This document shows positions 6,770 through 15,038 of a DNA stretch of 16,299 bases, piece after piece (within the stretch, counting starts at the first letter, position 1; each line of letters opens with the position of its first letter). The notes under the pieces are model-generated. The model ran no database searches. It worked only from the letters and a program-made list of their open reading frames with translations, and was not told the DNA's origin. The position numbers were made by a program, and so were the translations under genes. The stretch covers positions 1 to 16,299 of the forward strand of contig JAZGEP010000277.1 of NCBI GenBank assembly GCA_036478815.1. The letters run 5' to 3'. Source of the DNA: DRLZ01 sp036478815 (lineage in GTDB: Bacteria > Pseudomonadota > Gammaproteobacteria > Methylococcales > DRLZ01).

Positions 6770-6928
6770 GGAACGTGCATGAAATAACTTGAACATTCTG
6801 GTTGGTTTTTTTGCTCCTGACGAAACGATCTCAATCGTTGCGTAGAACAACTATGTGCCTCTTGAGATCGTTTCGTCAGAAACAAGAATCCTGCGTCATC
6901 ATTGTTCTAGTTATTCCATGCACGTTCC
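6770..6928. repeat. Structured palindromic repeat, family C, copy 2 (C2)
   Basis: Outer arms 6770-6794 and 6904-6928 match at 23 of 25 positions. A perfect 18-bp inner stem pairs 6817-6834 (CTGACGAAACGATCTCAA) with 6862-6879 around a 27-nt loop. The repeat lies between the hpnN stop codon, four bases away, and the hpnO start. The minus-strand operon transcript must therefore contain it as a strong hairpin. The loop resembles the reverse complement of the loop of C1. Confidence 0.8.
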
Positions 6929-6932
6929 TAAA

Positions 6933-9548
6933 TCAATCTGTGGCTGCGACCTGGAAAGCCGGCAAAATCACTAGTGTGCATAGAATAGTAAACAGTACTC
7001 CGACAGCAAGCAACCAACCCATACTGGACATGCCTGCATGCGGTGTGAGTGTGAGACTGATAAAACTCAAAACTGTCGTCAGGTTGCTAAAGAAAATAGC
7101 AGGTGTGGTACTGGTTTTCAACGGATTTTCGATGCCGGTTGATGATCTGAAACGCTGAACAATATGGATGCCATTATCAACACCCATGCCCAGTAAAAGA
7201 GGCAGAGCGATCACATTGACAAAGTTAAACGGAGTATTGAAAACAACCGTTGCTGCACACGTCATTAATCCTCCGAGTGCCAGTGGCCAGATAACCAGTA
7301 TGGTTGATTGTATACTGCGCAGACTGATGAGTAAAATCAGCGTAATAACGATGAATGCTGATAAAAATGCCTGAATAAATGCTTTAACGATTTCCGTACT
7401 GGATTCAATGCAAATGACTGGAAAGCCGGTAGCATCTGACACCACAGATTGTATGTCTCGCACAAAATTATGCAGATCAGTTTGACTGATTAACGCTTGA
7501 TTCGGCAGGATTTCCATTTTATATGTCTGATCAGAGCTGAGCCAGCGGTCACGCAAATCATTGGGAATACTTGCTAAGTCGACAGGTTCAGCATTGAGTC
7601 CGTTCTCCAAATTGCGCATGGTTACAGGCAGGTAACTCAGTAAACTGTGTTGTAATTTGTTGAGAAGTTGTTTTGGGTCAGTGCTGTTATTGTAAACAGA
7701 TAGATAACTATTCAGCGTTGATTGTAGATTACTGAGTAATCTCATATCAATTGATGTTTTGTCAGTGTCAACAAGCTTATCTACGGCATGTTTAAAAGCA
7801 ATGATTGAATCAGCATTATTAATTGTATCTGGGGTATTGGTTAAACGCTGAATGTCTGTACCGACCAGTAATGCAAGGTTATCAATCATCTCCAGTTTTT
7901 CATCTTGCTGATCCGGAACAAAATCAAACAGGGTAATCACATCTTTGACCACATCCAATTGTTGAAGCTGATGCTCAAGTGCATGAGTCTCTGCTTTTGA
8001 TTTTGTAAGCGCAGTGATGGTGAGTGGAGAGAAGTATTCTGAGTGCTGTAGTTGTTTAAAAGCAATGACTGATTCAGAACCTGGCGCTTTCAGATTAATC
8101 GGGTCAGGATCAAATTGCAGTTTTGACATCAAAATTAATGAGAATATCGCAGCTAACAGAGACAGCGCTTTAATAGTCTGGTGTTGTTTGATGGGTAATT
8201 CGATTAGCCAGGCGGGTAAATTCGCGTGTGAATTTTGTGTATCAACACGCATGACACAAAGCAGGGCAGGCAAGATGGTCAAGGAAACCAGCAAACCAAT
8301 AAAAATACCGGCACCCGCAATAATTCCCAACTCGGAAACGCCCAGAAAATCTGTAGGAATGAATGCGAAAAATCCAATTGAAGTGGTTATTGCACAGAGC
8401 ATTAACGATTTGCCAATACTGTTGGTTGTGCGCTGGATAAGAGCAGGATTAAATTCTGGATTCGAGGTTTCTTGATAACGCAAGCAGTAATGAATCGCAT
8501 AATCCACACCCAACCCGATATACAGCACTGCAAACGACAGTGAAATCATATTTAGCTGACCAATCGCTGCTGCAGCAAATGCAGTTGTCCAGATTAATCC
8601 AGTAATCAGAATAATAAATGTGGCAATCACCATTTTGTAAGAGCGCAAACCAAAATACAGACAGATAACAATCAGGGTCAAAGCTAATACAGCTGAAAGT
8701 GCAGCGCGGCTCAACGCGGTTTCAAGTTCTTCATGATCCAGTGCGATCGGGCCAGTTATCTGAATCTTTGATCCATGATGCTGGGTCTGAAGGTCGCTGG
8801 TTAGTGTCCGCAGAAATTCCATACTTTCGCCAGCTGGTAGTAACTGACTAAAGTCTTGAACTGGCTTGGCAATCACTAATTGCTGTTTTTGGTTGAACCG
8901 TGATGAATCACCAAACATCATGGTTTGCCATGACAGTAGATGTGTTTGATCTGTTGAGACCGCAGCAAGCGCGAGACGCACTTCGCTTAATAGTGTTGAC
9001 AAATCGATTGGTAAATCTTCGCCGGAAGCAGAGCTTTCCAATGCCAATGTCAGGATTGGAAATAAACCATTGAGTGTATAGTTGCGAGCCAGTTTTCCAA
9101 GAAATGGTTGTGCTTTAGCGAGGTTTGTCTCTAAATCCTCAAGCTCTGTCAGTTCAAGATACATTAAACCTTGTTGTTGAAAGAATTTGCTATTGCCGGG
9201 GCTATAAGGGTATTCAAATAATTTGGATTTGGCTGCAACCTCTGTATACAACTGCTCTGCAATCAGCTTGGCCTGCTCGGGTGTTTGACCCTCAACCAGC
9301 ATCACAATGGTATCTTGATCTTGCGGAAAGGTGGTGATCAGTTTGCGAATGTTAACCTGATAAGGCAAATCAGGAGAAAGCATCGCAGAAGTATCAGTAT
9401 TGACTCCTAAATGTTCTGTGATGAAATACACAGAATATCCCGTAAATATCAGAGCTATTGCCAATATTTTCCATGGATAAAGAACGGCAAGACTGCTAAT
9501 GCGGCGCAGTACACTATCTAGCAGGTTAAAATCGCTGTTAGCAGGCAT
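6933..9548 (-). CDS. hpnN: Hopanoid transporter HpnN (RND/MMPL family)
   Basis: An 871-aa inner membrane protein with the RND duplication: one helix, a large periplasmic loop and a helix bundle, then the same again. The two conserved TM4/TM10-type motifs are GLGVDYAIHY (first half) and GMGVDNGIHIVQRF (second half); their Asp residues carry protons in this family. Known HpnN moves hopanoids from the inner to the outer membrane. The ATG at 9548 is chosen, 22 bases after the hpnG stop. The frame runs open to a TTG at 9614, but that start would overlap hpnG by 44 bases and adds a low-complexity polar N-terminus. Its position between hpnG and hpnO fits known hopanoid operons. It is separated from hpnO by hairpin element C2. 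Confidence 0.9.
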   Translation of the reverse strand: MPANSDFNLLDSVLRRISSLAVLYPWKILAIALIFTGYSVYFITEHLGVNTDTSAMLSPDLPYQVNIRKLITTFPQDQDTIVMLVEGQTPEQAKLIAEQLYTEVAAKSKLFEYPYSPGNSKFFQQQGLMYLELTELEDLETNLAKAQPFLGKLARNYTLNGLFPILTLALESSASGEDLPIDLSTLLSEVRLALAAVSTDQTHLLSWQTMMFGDSSRFNQKQQLVIAKPVQDFSQLLPAGESMEFLRTLTSDLQTQHHGSKIQITGPIALDHEELETALSRAALSAVLALTLIVICLYFGLRSYKMVIATFIILITGLIWTTAFAAAAIGQLNMISLSFAVLYIGLGVDYAIHYCLRYQETSNPEFNPALIQRTTNSIGKSLMLCAITTSIGFFAFIPTDFLGVSELGIIAGAGIFIGLLVSLTILPALLCVMRVDTQNSHANLPAWLIELPIKQHQTIKALSLLAAIFSLILMSKLQFDPDPINLKAPGSESVIAFKQLQHSEYFSPLTITALTKSKAETHALEHQLQQLDVVKDVITLFDFVPDQQDEKLEMIDNLALLVGTDIQRLTNTPDTINNADSIIAFKHAVDKLVDTDKTSIDMRLLSNLQSTLNSYLSVYNNSTDPKQLLNKLQHSLLSYLPVTMRNLENGLNAEPVDLASIPNDLRDRWLSSDQTYKMEILPNQALISQTDLHNFVRDIQSVVSDATGFPVICIESSTEIVKAFIQAFLSAFIVITLILLISLRSIQSTILVIWPLALGGLMTCAATVVFNTPFNFVNVIALPLLLGMGVDNGIHIVQRFRSSTGIENPLKTSTTPAIFFSNLTTVLSFISLTLTPHAGMSSMGWLLAVGVLFTILCTLVILPAFQVAATD

Positions 9549-9570
9549 GGCGAGGGGACTGTTTAGATGG

Positions 9571-10284
9571 TTATGAGATGGGTTGATGGTCGATTTGGAT
9601 GAGTTGTTCTGCAATCGTGGCTAATGTTGATTGCGCTTTTCTGAAGTGGATGCCTAATCGAAGCATGGGGCCGATTGTCCAGGGTCGCAACAAGGTACCT
9701 GGTAATACTTTGCGGTGATCAATTTTGCCTTGTGCATCCATGGCATTAACAACTTGTTCAGGTAATTCAGTCTGCGCTGAATCAGCAATTGCTCTGCAGG
9801 CAATAAAAGGTAGGCCATGTTGTTGGGCGTAGCTGCCAATACTATAACTTTCCATATCTACAGCGACAGCTGCCGTTGTATTAAACAGGCTTTGTTTCTC
9901 GGAGACACTGGTGATCATTGTCGGTGATTGTATCAATAACCCTCGGTTAAATGGTTTTATTGTTGAGAATGCAGTCTGAAGTTTATGACCCCAGCTGTCA
10001 GATGTTTCAATCACAGAGCCTTTACTGTCTGTCACTCGGATAGGAAGAATTAAATCACCTGCTGACAGTTTGGGGTCAAGCGCACCAGCACAACCCCAGC
10101 TAAACAGTGCTACTGCGCCTTTACTATGCAGTAATTCACAGGCTTTGGTTGCGTTTTTTGCACCGATTCCAGCAGCACAAATGATGAATTGTTCACTGAT
10201 AAGACACTCGCCGTATTGCAAGGTCTTGCGAGTCAGCATTTTAACTTCCTCAGGTAGCGCTGCGATGATACCGATTCGACTCAC
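9571..10284 (-). CDS. hpnG: Adenosylhopane nucleosidase/phosphorylase HpnG
   Basis: The 237-aa product has the nucleoside phosphorylase fold: GIIAALPEEV at the N-terminus, CAAGIGAKNA (36-45), GCAGALDPKLSAGD (64-77) and VDMES (142-146, the ribose-binding Met-Glu). HpnG removes adenine from adenosylhopane made by HpnH, giving (phospho)ribosylhopane, the entry to extended C35 hopanoids. It starts with GTG at 10284, overlapping the shc stop as GTGA, so the two are probably translationally coupled. The main alternative, MTA/SAH nucleosidase, is disfavoured by the gene context. Confidence 0.88.
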   Translation of the reverse strand: MSRIGIIAALPEEVKMLTRKTLQYGECLISEQFIICAAGIGAKNATKACELLHSKGAVALFSWGCAGALDPKLSAGDLILPIRVTDSKGSVIETSDSWGHKLQTAFSTIKPFNRGLLIQSPTMITSVSEKQSLFNTTAAVAVDMESYSIGSYAQQHGLPFIACRAIADSAQTELPEQVVNAMDAQGKIDHRKVLPGTLLRPWTIGPMLRLGIHFRKAQSTLATIAEQLIQIDHQPIS

Positions 10285-12236
10285 TGTGTTTGACTACGAT
10301 TTTTATAGTCAGCTAATGCCCAAAGCGGAAACAATTTATCATAGCCGTGATATTTTAAATAAAATACTCGAGGAAAACCTGGGGCAGTGAAACACGGGTC
10401 ATCCCATACACCATCTTCTTGTTGCTTGCGCAGTAGAAAATCCACACCGGCTTTTACTTCAGGGGTGTTTGTGTAGCCGACAGCCATTAAGCCAAGTAGT
10501 GACCAGGCAGTTTGAAATGAGGTGCTGATGTAATATCGTCCACGATCAGATTGGTTGTGGTAACTATGGTTATCTTCACCCCAACCACCGTCTTCTTTTT
10601 GGACTTGCAGTAACCATTGAACACCTGACTGCAGCATCGGATCATTCTGGTCAATGCCGACTTCACCCAGGGCAACCAATACTGACCAGGTTCCGTAGAT
10701 ATAATTAGTTCCCCAACGCCCAAACCAGCAACCATCTGTTTCCTGTTCATCGCGCAGATATTGAATGCCACGGTCGATAACCGGTTGAAATTCAGGATAT
10801 TGATCGACAAGACGTGCCAAAAACATGATGCATCGTGCGCTGACATCAACTGTTGGCGGATCCAGTAACGCGCCATGATCTGCAAACGGGATGTGATTGA
10901 GTGCATAATGGGTGTTTTCAGCATCAAATGCGCCCCAGCCACCATTCTTGCATTGCATGGCTACAATCCAGCGTGCTGCGCGTAGAATCGGCTCTTCCAG
11001 CTTGGGATCGTTCATTAGCTGTAGCGCGTAACCGACCACCGCAGTATCATCAACATCTGGATAATATGCATTTTCAAACTGAAATGCCCAGCCACCTCCA
11101 GGAACACCTGGGCGCAAATCCTGCCAATCGCCTGGTTCATCGCTTAACTGTTTGCTGAGCAGCCATTGAATACCTTGGTTCATCGCATCTTTATTGGCAT
11201 TCATGTCCGATTGCTGTAGAGCAAGGATGGCAAGACCAGTGTCCCATACTGGTGAAAGACAAGGCTGACAATAAGCATCATGAGTGCGCACCACTAATAA
11301 TTTGTCTAATGCTTGTTTCGCTGTTTTCATATACTCATGGTCATGATCATAACCAAGCAGCAGTAAAGCCTGGTAAGCGGCACTCATGGCAGGCATGATG
11401 CCACCAATTCCATCCTCTCCGTTAAGTCTCTCTATAATCCAGTTTTCAGCTTTCTTAAGCGCTTTACGTCGCATGCGATCCGGTATAAAGCGATCACTGT
11501 ATTTGCCAGCTCTATCGAGTGCTAAAAAGAGCCTGTCGATCCAGTCGTTTTTAGCGAAATAATTGTGTTCAAGTTCAGGCGAGATCACATATAACTCGTC
11601 AAGATTGACATTGTTTGGATTGTTGGCTTTTGCTTTTAATGTGCACAAAATAAACAGTGGTACCATCACTGTGCGCGACCAATACGAAACTTTGGTTAAG
11701 TGGAATGGAAACCAACGTGGCAATAGCATAATCTCGACAGGTATATAAGGCACGCCACGCCATGGTAATAACTCAAATGTGGCTAATGCGATCCGGGTAA
11801 ATACATTGCATTTTGCGACACCACCTTGTGCCAGTATATAGTCACGTGCTTTTTTCATGTGCGGCATATCAACATCATCGCCAGCCAGCTTTAATGCGAA
11901 ATAGGTTTTGGTGGTGACACTGATATCACCATCACTACCGATATATAAAGGGAAGCTGCCATCGGTGTTTTGTTTGGATCGAAGATAGCGTGCTATTTTT
12001 ATTTGCAATAATTCGTCGATCTTACCGACGTAATGCATGAGCATGATGTACTCTGATGTAATCGTAGTGTCTGCTTCCAACTCATAAACCCAATAACCGC
12101 TCACATCTTGTTTGTTCAGAATGGCTTGTTCCGCCCGCTGAATAGCCTGTTTCAGGTTATTTTCTGAATGTTCAGAAGCAGGCTTATGAGGCTCGTGAAC
12201 TGTGGTTATAGATGGTGTTGCGCTATCATCGAACAT
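10281..12236 (-). CDS. shc: Squalene-hopene cyclase
   Basis: The 651-aa product carries the catalytic DVDD (residues 394-397) that protonates squalene. It also has a series of QW-type repeats: KQNTDGSFPLYIG, MQCKNGGWGAFD, EQETDGCWFGRWG, VQKEDGGWGED and KQQEDGVWDDP. SHC is a monotopic inner-membrane enzyme that turns squalene into hop-22(29)-ene and diplopterol. The length is normal for the family. The ATG at 12236 has only a weak ribosome site and lies 38 bases after the sqs stop. Its 3' end overlaps hpnG by 4 bases. Confidence 0.96.
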   Translation of the reverse strand: MFDDSATPSITTVHEPHKPASEHSENNLKQAIQRAEQAILNKQDVSGYWVYELEADTTITSEYIMLMHYVGKIDELLQIKIARYLRSKQNTDGSFPLYIGSDGDISVTTKTYFALKLAGDDVDMPHMKKARDYILAQGGVAKCNVFTRIALATFELLPWRGVPYIPVEIMLLPRWFPFHLTKVSYWSRTVMVPLFILCTLKAKANNPNNVNLDELYVISPELEHNYFAKNDWIDRLFLALDRAGKYSDRFIPDRMRRKALKKAENWIIERLNGEDGIGGIMPAMSAAYQALLLLGYDHDHEYMKTAKQALDKLLVVRTHDAYCQPCLSPVWDTGLAILALQQSDMNANKDAMNQGIQWLLSKQLSDEPGDWQDLRPGVPGGGWAFQFENAYYPDVDDTAVVGYALQLMNDPKLEEPILRAARWIVAMQCKNGGWGAFDAENTHYALNHIPFADHGALLDPPTVDVSARCIMFLARLVDQYPEFQPVIDRGIQYLRDEQETDGCWFGRWGTNYIYGTWSVLVALGEVGIDQNDPMLQSGVQWLLQVQKEDGGWGEDNHSYHNQSDRGRYYISTSFQTAWSLLGLMAVGYTNTPEVKAGVDFLLRKQQEDGVWDDPCFTAPGFPRVFYLKYHGYDKLFPLWALADYKNRSQTQ

Positions 12237-12274
12237 AGGGTTAGCCTGTGTATTAAAGATTACGGTTTGATCGG

Positions 12275-13378
12275 TTAGTGTTGATGGTGGTCTGGGTGCC
12301 AGAGCGGATTATCCAGTCCACGTCCAGCAGACTTAAATAACAGTTTTAACAGTGTGTTATTGCTGACAGTGATGCTGCTTAAGGCAATGGTGGTTTTGAC
12401 TTGGCGCCGGGAAATTTTAACCTGTTGAGACGCTTGAAAATCCAGATGCTTGTGGATTTTCTGTAAAGTCAGCACTGCCATGCCGAGTGCCCACAGGCAG
12501 AACTTACGGATACCTTGCTCATGAGCAGGGATCAGTAAGGTATAGTTGAATGCGTTGACCAGATGCTGATAGGCCTGACTGATCAGGTAACTGAGGCCAT
12601 GCTGAAATGCTGTGGTATTGTTGTCTGGGCTTAATCGGGCAAGATCATAACCGCATTGTTGAAAAACATCTTGAGGTAACCAGCACACGCCACGCTGATG
12701 ATCGTCCCAGATGTCCTTAAGAATATTGGTCATCTGTAAACCTTGGCCAAATGAGACAGACAGTTGTTGCATTTCATCCCGGTGTTGATTGATCTCTGCT
12801 GAATAATCACAGAATAGTTGGGTGAGCATTTCCCCCACGCAACCAGCGACGTAATAGCAATACTGATCAAAATCATGTTGGGTTGGCAAACCGTGCTTGA
12901 TTTCACTCTCCTGGAATAGAGGCATGCCGTGTGCCATCGTGTCAACACAGGTTAACAATGCCTGATATTGAGCTTCAGGGAAACTGTGTGTAATCGCAAT
13001 GACTTGTGCTAATTCGCGAATTAACTGATGTTCGGCAGGAATCGTGCTTTCCGAGAGTAATGGTAGCAATTCGCTGGATAAGCTCTCAGCTGATCGCTGA
13101 CCGCGCACGACTTCAACAAATTGATTGCAAAACTGTAGACGTTGCGCGTTTGTTAGCGCTGGTTCATCTTCTATAGTATCGACCGCACGACACAGTAAAT
13201 AGGCATTGCCCACTGTATAATGCAGCTGTTTTGGCAATTGAGGAATAGTGAGCGCAAAAGTCCGTGAGACACCCAGTAGCATTGTGGCTTGGAACTGGGT
13301 AGACGCTTCCTTGTTCACGATGGAATCAGGTGCATCCAGGTGAGTATTTGTCTGTTGTTTATCCTCAGTGACCGCCAT
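12275..13378 (-). CDS. sqs: Single-enzyme squalene synthase (farnesyl-diphosphate farnesyltransferase)
   Basis: The 367-aa trans-isoprenyl synthase has two Asp-rich motifs, DTIED (67-71) and DIWDD (222-226), and YCYYVAGCVGEML between them, typical of head-to-head synthases. It is much longer than HpnC or HpnD (about 280 aa). The C-terminal part (FCLWALGMAVLTLQKI, then VKISRRQVK) matches the Sqs type seen in eukaryotes and some methanotrophs, without a eukaryote-like membrane anchor. The reaction is two farnesyl diphosphate to presqualene diphosphate to squalene with NADPH. It is first in the minus-strand operon, 38 bp before shc, with a good promoter upstream. Phytoene synthase is the alternative; the shc neighbour argues against it. 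No clear ribosome site precedes the ATG. Confidence 0.88.
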   Translation of the reverse strand: MAVTEDKQQTNTHLDAPDSIVNKEASTQFQATMLLGVSRTFALTIPQLPKQLHYTVGNAYLLCRAVDTIEDEPALTNAQRLQFCNQFVEVVRGQRSAESLSSELLPLLSESTIPAEHQLIRELAQVIAITHSFPEAQYQALLTCVDTMAHGMPLFQESEIKHGLPTQHDFDQYCYYVAGCVGEMLTQLFCDYSAEINQHRDEMQQLSVSFGQGLQMTNILKDIWDDHQRGVCWLPQDVFQQCGYDLARLSPDNNTTAFQHGLSYLISQAYQHLVNAFNYTLLIPAHEQGIRKFCLWALGMAVLTLQKIHKHLDFQASQQVKISRRQVKTTIALSSITVSNNTLLKLLFKSAGRGLDNPLWHPDHHQH

Positions 13379-13475
13379 GATTTGAATCTGTTGATTTGGA
13401 GTTAATTGTTAAATTACAACAAAATTAAGAATAAATTGTCACTAGACATCTATTCTAGCTTGCTTATTTCTACAG

Positions 13476-13503
13476 ATTCTATAGAATTTACCTTTCAAGT
13501 CAA
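13476..13503 (-). promoter_or_regulatory. Sigma70-type promoter of the sqs-shc-hpnG-hpnN operon
   Basis: On the minus strand, TTGACT (13503-13498) and TAGAAT (13481-13476) are spaced by 16 bases. Each is one base off consensus. This predicts a transcript start near 13469 and a leader of about 90 nt before sqs. The -10 box lies inside a perfect 12-bp palindrome, ATTCTATAGAAT (13476-13487). Confidence 0.6.
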
Positions 13504-13565
13504 GCGCTTGTTTTGCTGAATTAGAAAAAGAATTAAAATCACACAAGGTTAACGGGTTGTTGTTT

Positions 13566-13609
13566 TTTTACAAATCTACCACTAAATTAACTTTTTTGTG
13601 TTTGTAAAA
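13566..13609. promoter_or_regulatory. Inverted repeat upstream of the sqs promoter
   Basis: TTTTACAAA (13566-13574) and TTTGTAAAA (13601-13609) are exact reverse complements 26 bp apart, in an AT-rich stretch between the sqs promoter and repeat B2. It may be a pair of regulator sites or just AT-rich chance. No match to a known operator. Confidence 0.25.
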
Positions 13610-13628
13610 TTACAGCTTTCTGCAGTGT

Positions 13629-13793
13629 TAGGAGGCTGTTCAAGAATAGAAACCGTAGCGAAGGAAACCCATTTTGAGTCAGATATTTCGATCATTTGAG
13701 GCGAATAGTGGGCCTGTTGAACGAAAATGATTGGAAAATCTGGCCAAAATGGTCTTTTCCGCAGTTGGTTCTCTATTCTCGGGCAGTCTCCTA
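13629..13793 (+). repeat. Structured palindromic repeat, family B, copy 2 (B2), complete
   Basis: Terminal inverted repeats of about 21 bp (TAGGAGGCTGTTCAAGAATAG at the left; the right end in reverse reads TAGGAGACTGCCCGAGAATAG) flanked by TA. A central hairpin pairs 13689-13697 with 13725-13733 and 13704-13708 with 13714-13718. It is in the same orientation as B1. It lies in the divergent region between sqs and ispH and runs directly into repeat A2, sharing CTAG. Confidence 0.8.
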
Positions 13794-13948
13794 GTGCTCC
13801 GTCAATGTTATATTGACGGGTATAGAGAGTTGAGAAGTGGTTAGCTGCTAGGTGCAGGACTAGCGAGCTAATCTAAACGAGTGCAACAACGCAGATGACC
13901 ATTTATCGGCTTTCTATACTCGTCAATATAATGTTGACGGAGTACTCG
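13791..13948 (+). repeat. Structured palindromic repeat, family A, copy 2 (A2)
   Basis: Arms 13791-13825 and 13914-13948 pair over 35 positions: 30 Watson-Crick, 4 G-T wobbles and 1 mismatch. The core (13826-13913) is nearly identical to that of A1 apart from an 8-base shorter loop. It ends 33 bp before the ispH start. Its right arm reads TTGACG outward at 13934-13939, a possible -35 box, but no good -10 box follows at the right spacing. Confidence 0.85.
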
Positions 13949-13981
13949 TGCATTACCTAATTTTGATCAGGAGAGTTTGGA

Positions 13982-14959
13982 ATGGATGTAACGTTGACAC
14001 GACCCAGGGGTTTTTGTGCAGGTGTTGTCAGAGCAATCGAAATTGTAGAGTCAGCATTGGAAAAATATGGGGCACCTGTGTATGTTTTGCATGAGATTGT
14101 CCATAACCATAGAGTGCTCGAGGATTTGCGCTCACGCGGGGCAGTATTTGTAGAGACACTCGATGAAGTTCCTGCTGATGCAGTGACAATATTTAGTGCT
14201 CATGGCGTCCCCGATGATATGCTCAGCGATGCCGAAGGACGTGGCTTGGGAGTCATTGATGCGACCTGTCCTCTGGTTACCCGTGTCCATCGTGAAGTGG
14301 TTAAAAATGCAAAACTGGGACGTGAAATTATCTTGATTGGCCATGCAGGTCATCCAGAGGTAATCGGTACGTTGGGTCATTACGACGATAGTTACGGTGG
14401 TGACATGTATCTGGTGCAGGATGTAGAAGATGTGTATCAACTCAAATCCAAAGTAAACAATCCTGATCAGCTAACCTATGTCACTCAAACTACACTCTCG
14501 GTCGATGATACTGCAAATATTGTGGTGGCACTGAAAGAGACATTTCCAGAGATCATTGAGCCTCGCAAAGATGATATTTGCTATGCAACTCAGAATCGTC
14601 AAAGTGCTGTTCGTGAACTTGCAGATTCTGTTGATTTACTGATTGTTGTTGGAGCACGCAATAGCTCTAATTCCAACCGATTGCAGGAAGTCGGCGAACA
14701 GATGGGTATCAAATCGTATCTGGTTCAGGATAGCAATGAGTTACAAGAAGATTGGTTTGCACATCCCACTCAGGTTGGTATTACAGCAGGTGCATCGACC
14801 CCTGAAATTTTGGTGCAGGAAGTCCTGGATAAGATCAAAGCATTTGGAGTGAAGAATATTCAGGAAATGGATGCGCCGGAAGAAAAAGTCACATTTGCTT
14901 TGCCTGCTGAGCTTGCAGGCATAAAAACCAGCACAACAAAACAACAACACATTAGTTAA
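13982..14959 (+). CDS. ispH: 4-hydroxy-3-methylbut-2-enyl diphosphate reductase (IspH/LytB)
   Basis: The last enzyme of the MEP pathway; it reduces HMBPP to IPP and DMAPP in the cytosol with an Fe-S cluster. All three cluster cysteines are present: C12 (RGFCAG), C96 (DATCPLV) and C200 (DDICYATQNRQ). So are the substrate residues in GHAGHPEV (H124, E126) and TQTTLS. The length of 325 aa is normal. AGGAG at 13969-13973 lies 8 bases before the ATG. It is followed by hpnH after 79 bases on the same strand, so the precursor supply is tied to hopanoid assembly. Divergent from sqs. Confidence 0.96.
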   Translation: MDVTLTRPRGFCAGVVRAIEIVESALEKYGAPVYVLHEIVHNHRVLEDLRSRGAVFVETLDEVPADAVTIFSAHGVPDDMLSDAEGRGLGVIDATCPLVTRVHREVVKNAKLGREIILIGHAGHPEVIGTLGHYDDSYGGDMYLVQDVEDVYQLKSKVNNPDQLTYVTQTTLSVDDTANIVVALKETFPEIIEPRKDDICYATQNRQSAVRELADSVDLLIVVGARNSSNSNRLQEVGEQMGIKSYLVQDSNELQEDWFAHPTQVGITAGASTPEILVQEVLDKIKAFGVKNIQEMDAPEEKVTFALPAELAGIKTSTTKQQHIS

Positions 14960-15028
14960 AACTAAAATAATGCAAGTGCTCTGTGGGTACGAGCAGTTGC
15001 AGGGTTTTGGTAATATTAAAGACCATTT

Positions 15029-15032
15029 GGAG
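15029..15032 (+). promoter_or_regulatory. Ribosome binding site that sets the hpnH start
   Basis: GGAG lies six bases before the ATG at 15039. The upstream in-frame ATG at 14970 lacks a comparable site and adds 23 residues foreign to the family. Confidence 0.7.
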
Positions 15033-15038
15033 AATATT

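Noticed and set aside
6802..7158. 118-aa plus-strand open frame across repeat C2 and the end of hpnN
   Set aside because: Half is repeat, half is antisense to hpnN; no family signal.
8014..8475. 153-aa plus-strand open frame
   Set aside because: It is antisense to hpnN and has no recognisable motif.
6933..9614. Longer hpnN start (TTG at 9614)
   Set aside because: It overlaps hpnG by 44 bases and adds 22 polar residues with no ribosome site; the ATG at 9548 follows the hpnG stop cleanly.
12275..13378. Phytoene synthase (carotenoid) call
   Set aside because: Length, the C-terminal Sqs-like segment and the adjacent shc gene favour squalene synthase.
13927..13932. TATAAT inside the A2 right arm as the ispH promoter
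   Set aside because: No -35 box lies 15-18 bases upstream, and the bases are part of the covarying stem.
1604..13948. CRISPR array
   Set aside because: The repeats are long, palindromic and scattered, not short direct repeats with regular spacers; no cas genes are present.
14970..15038. Longer hpnH start (ATG at 14970)
   Set aside because: The added residues do not look like HpnH, while GGAG lies six bases before the ATG at 15039.
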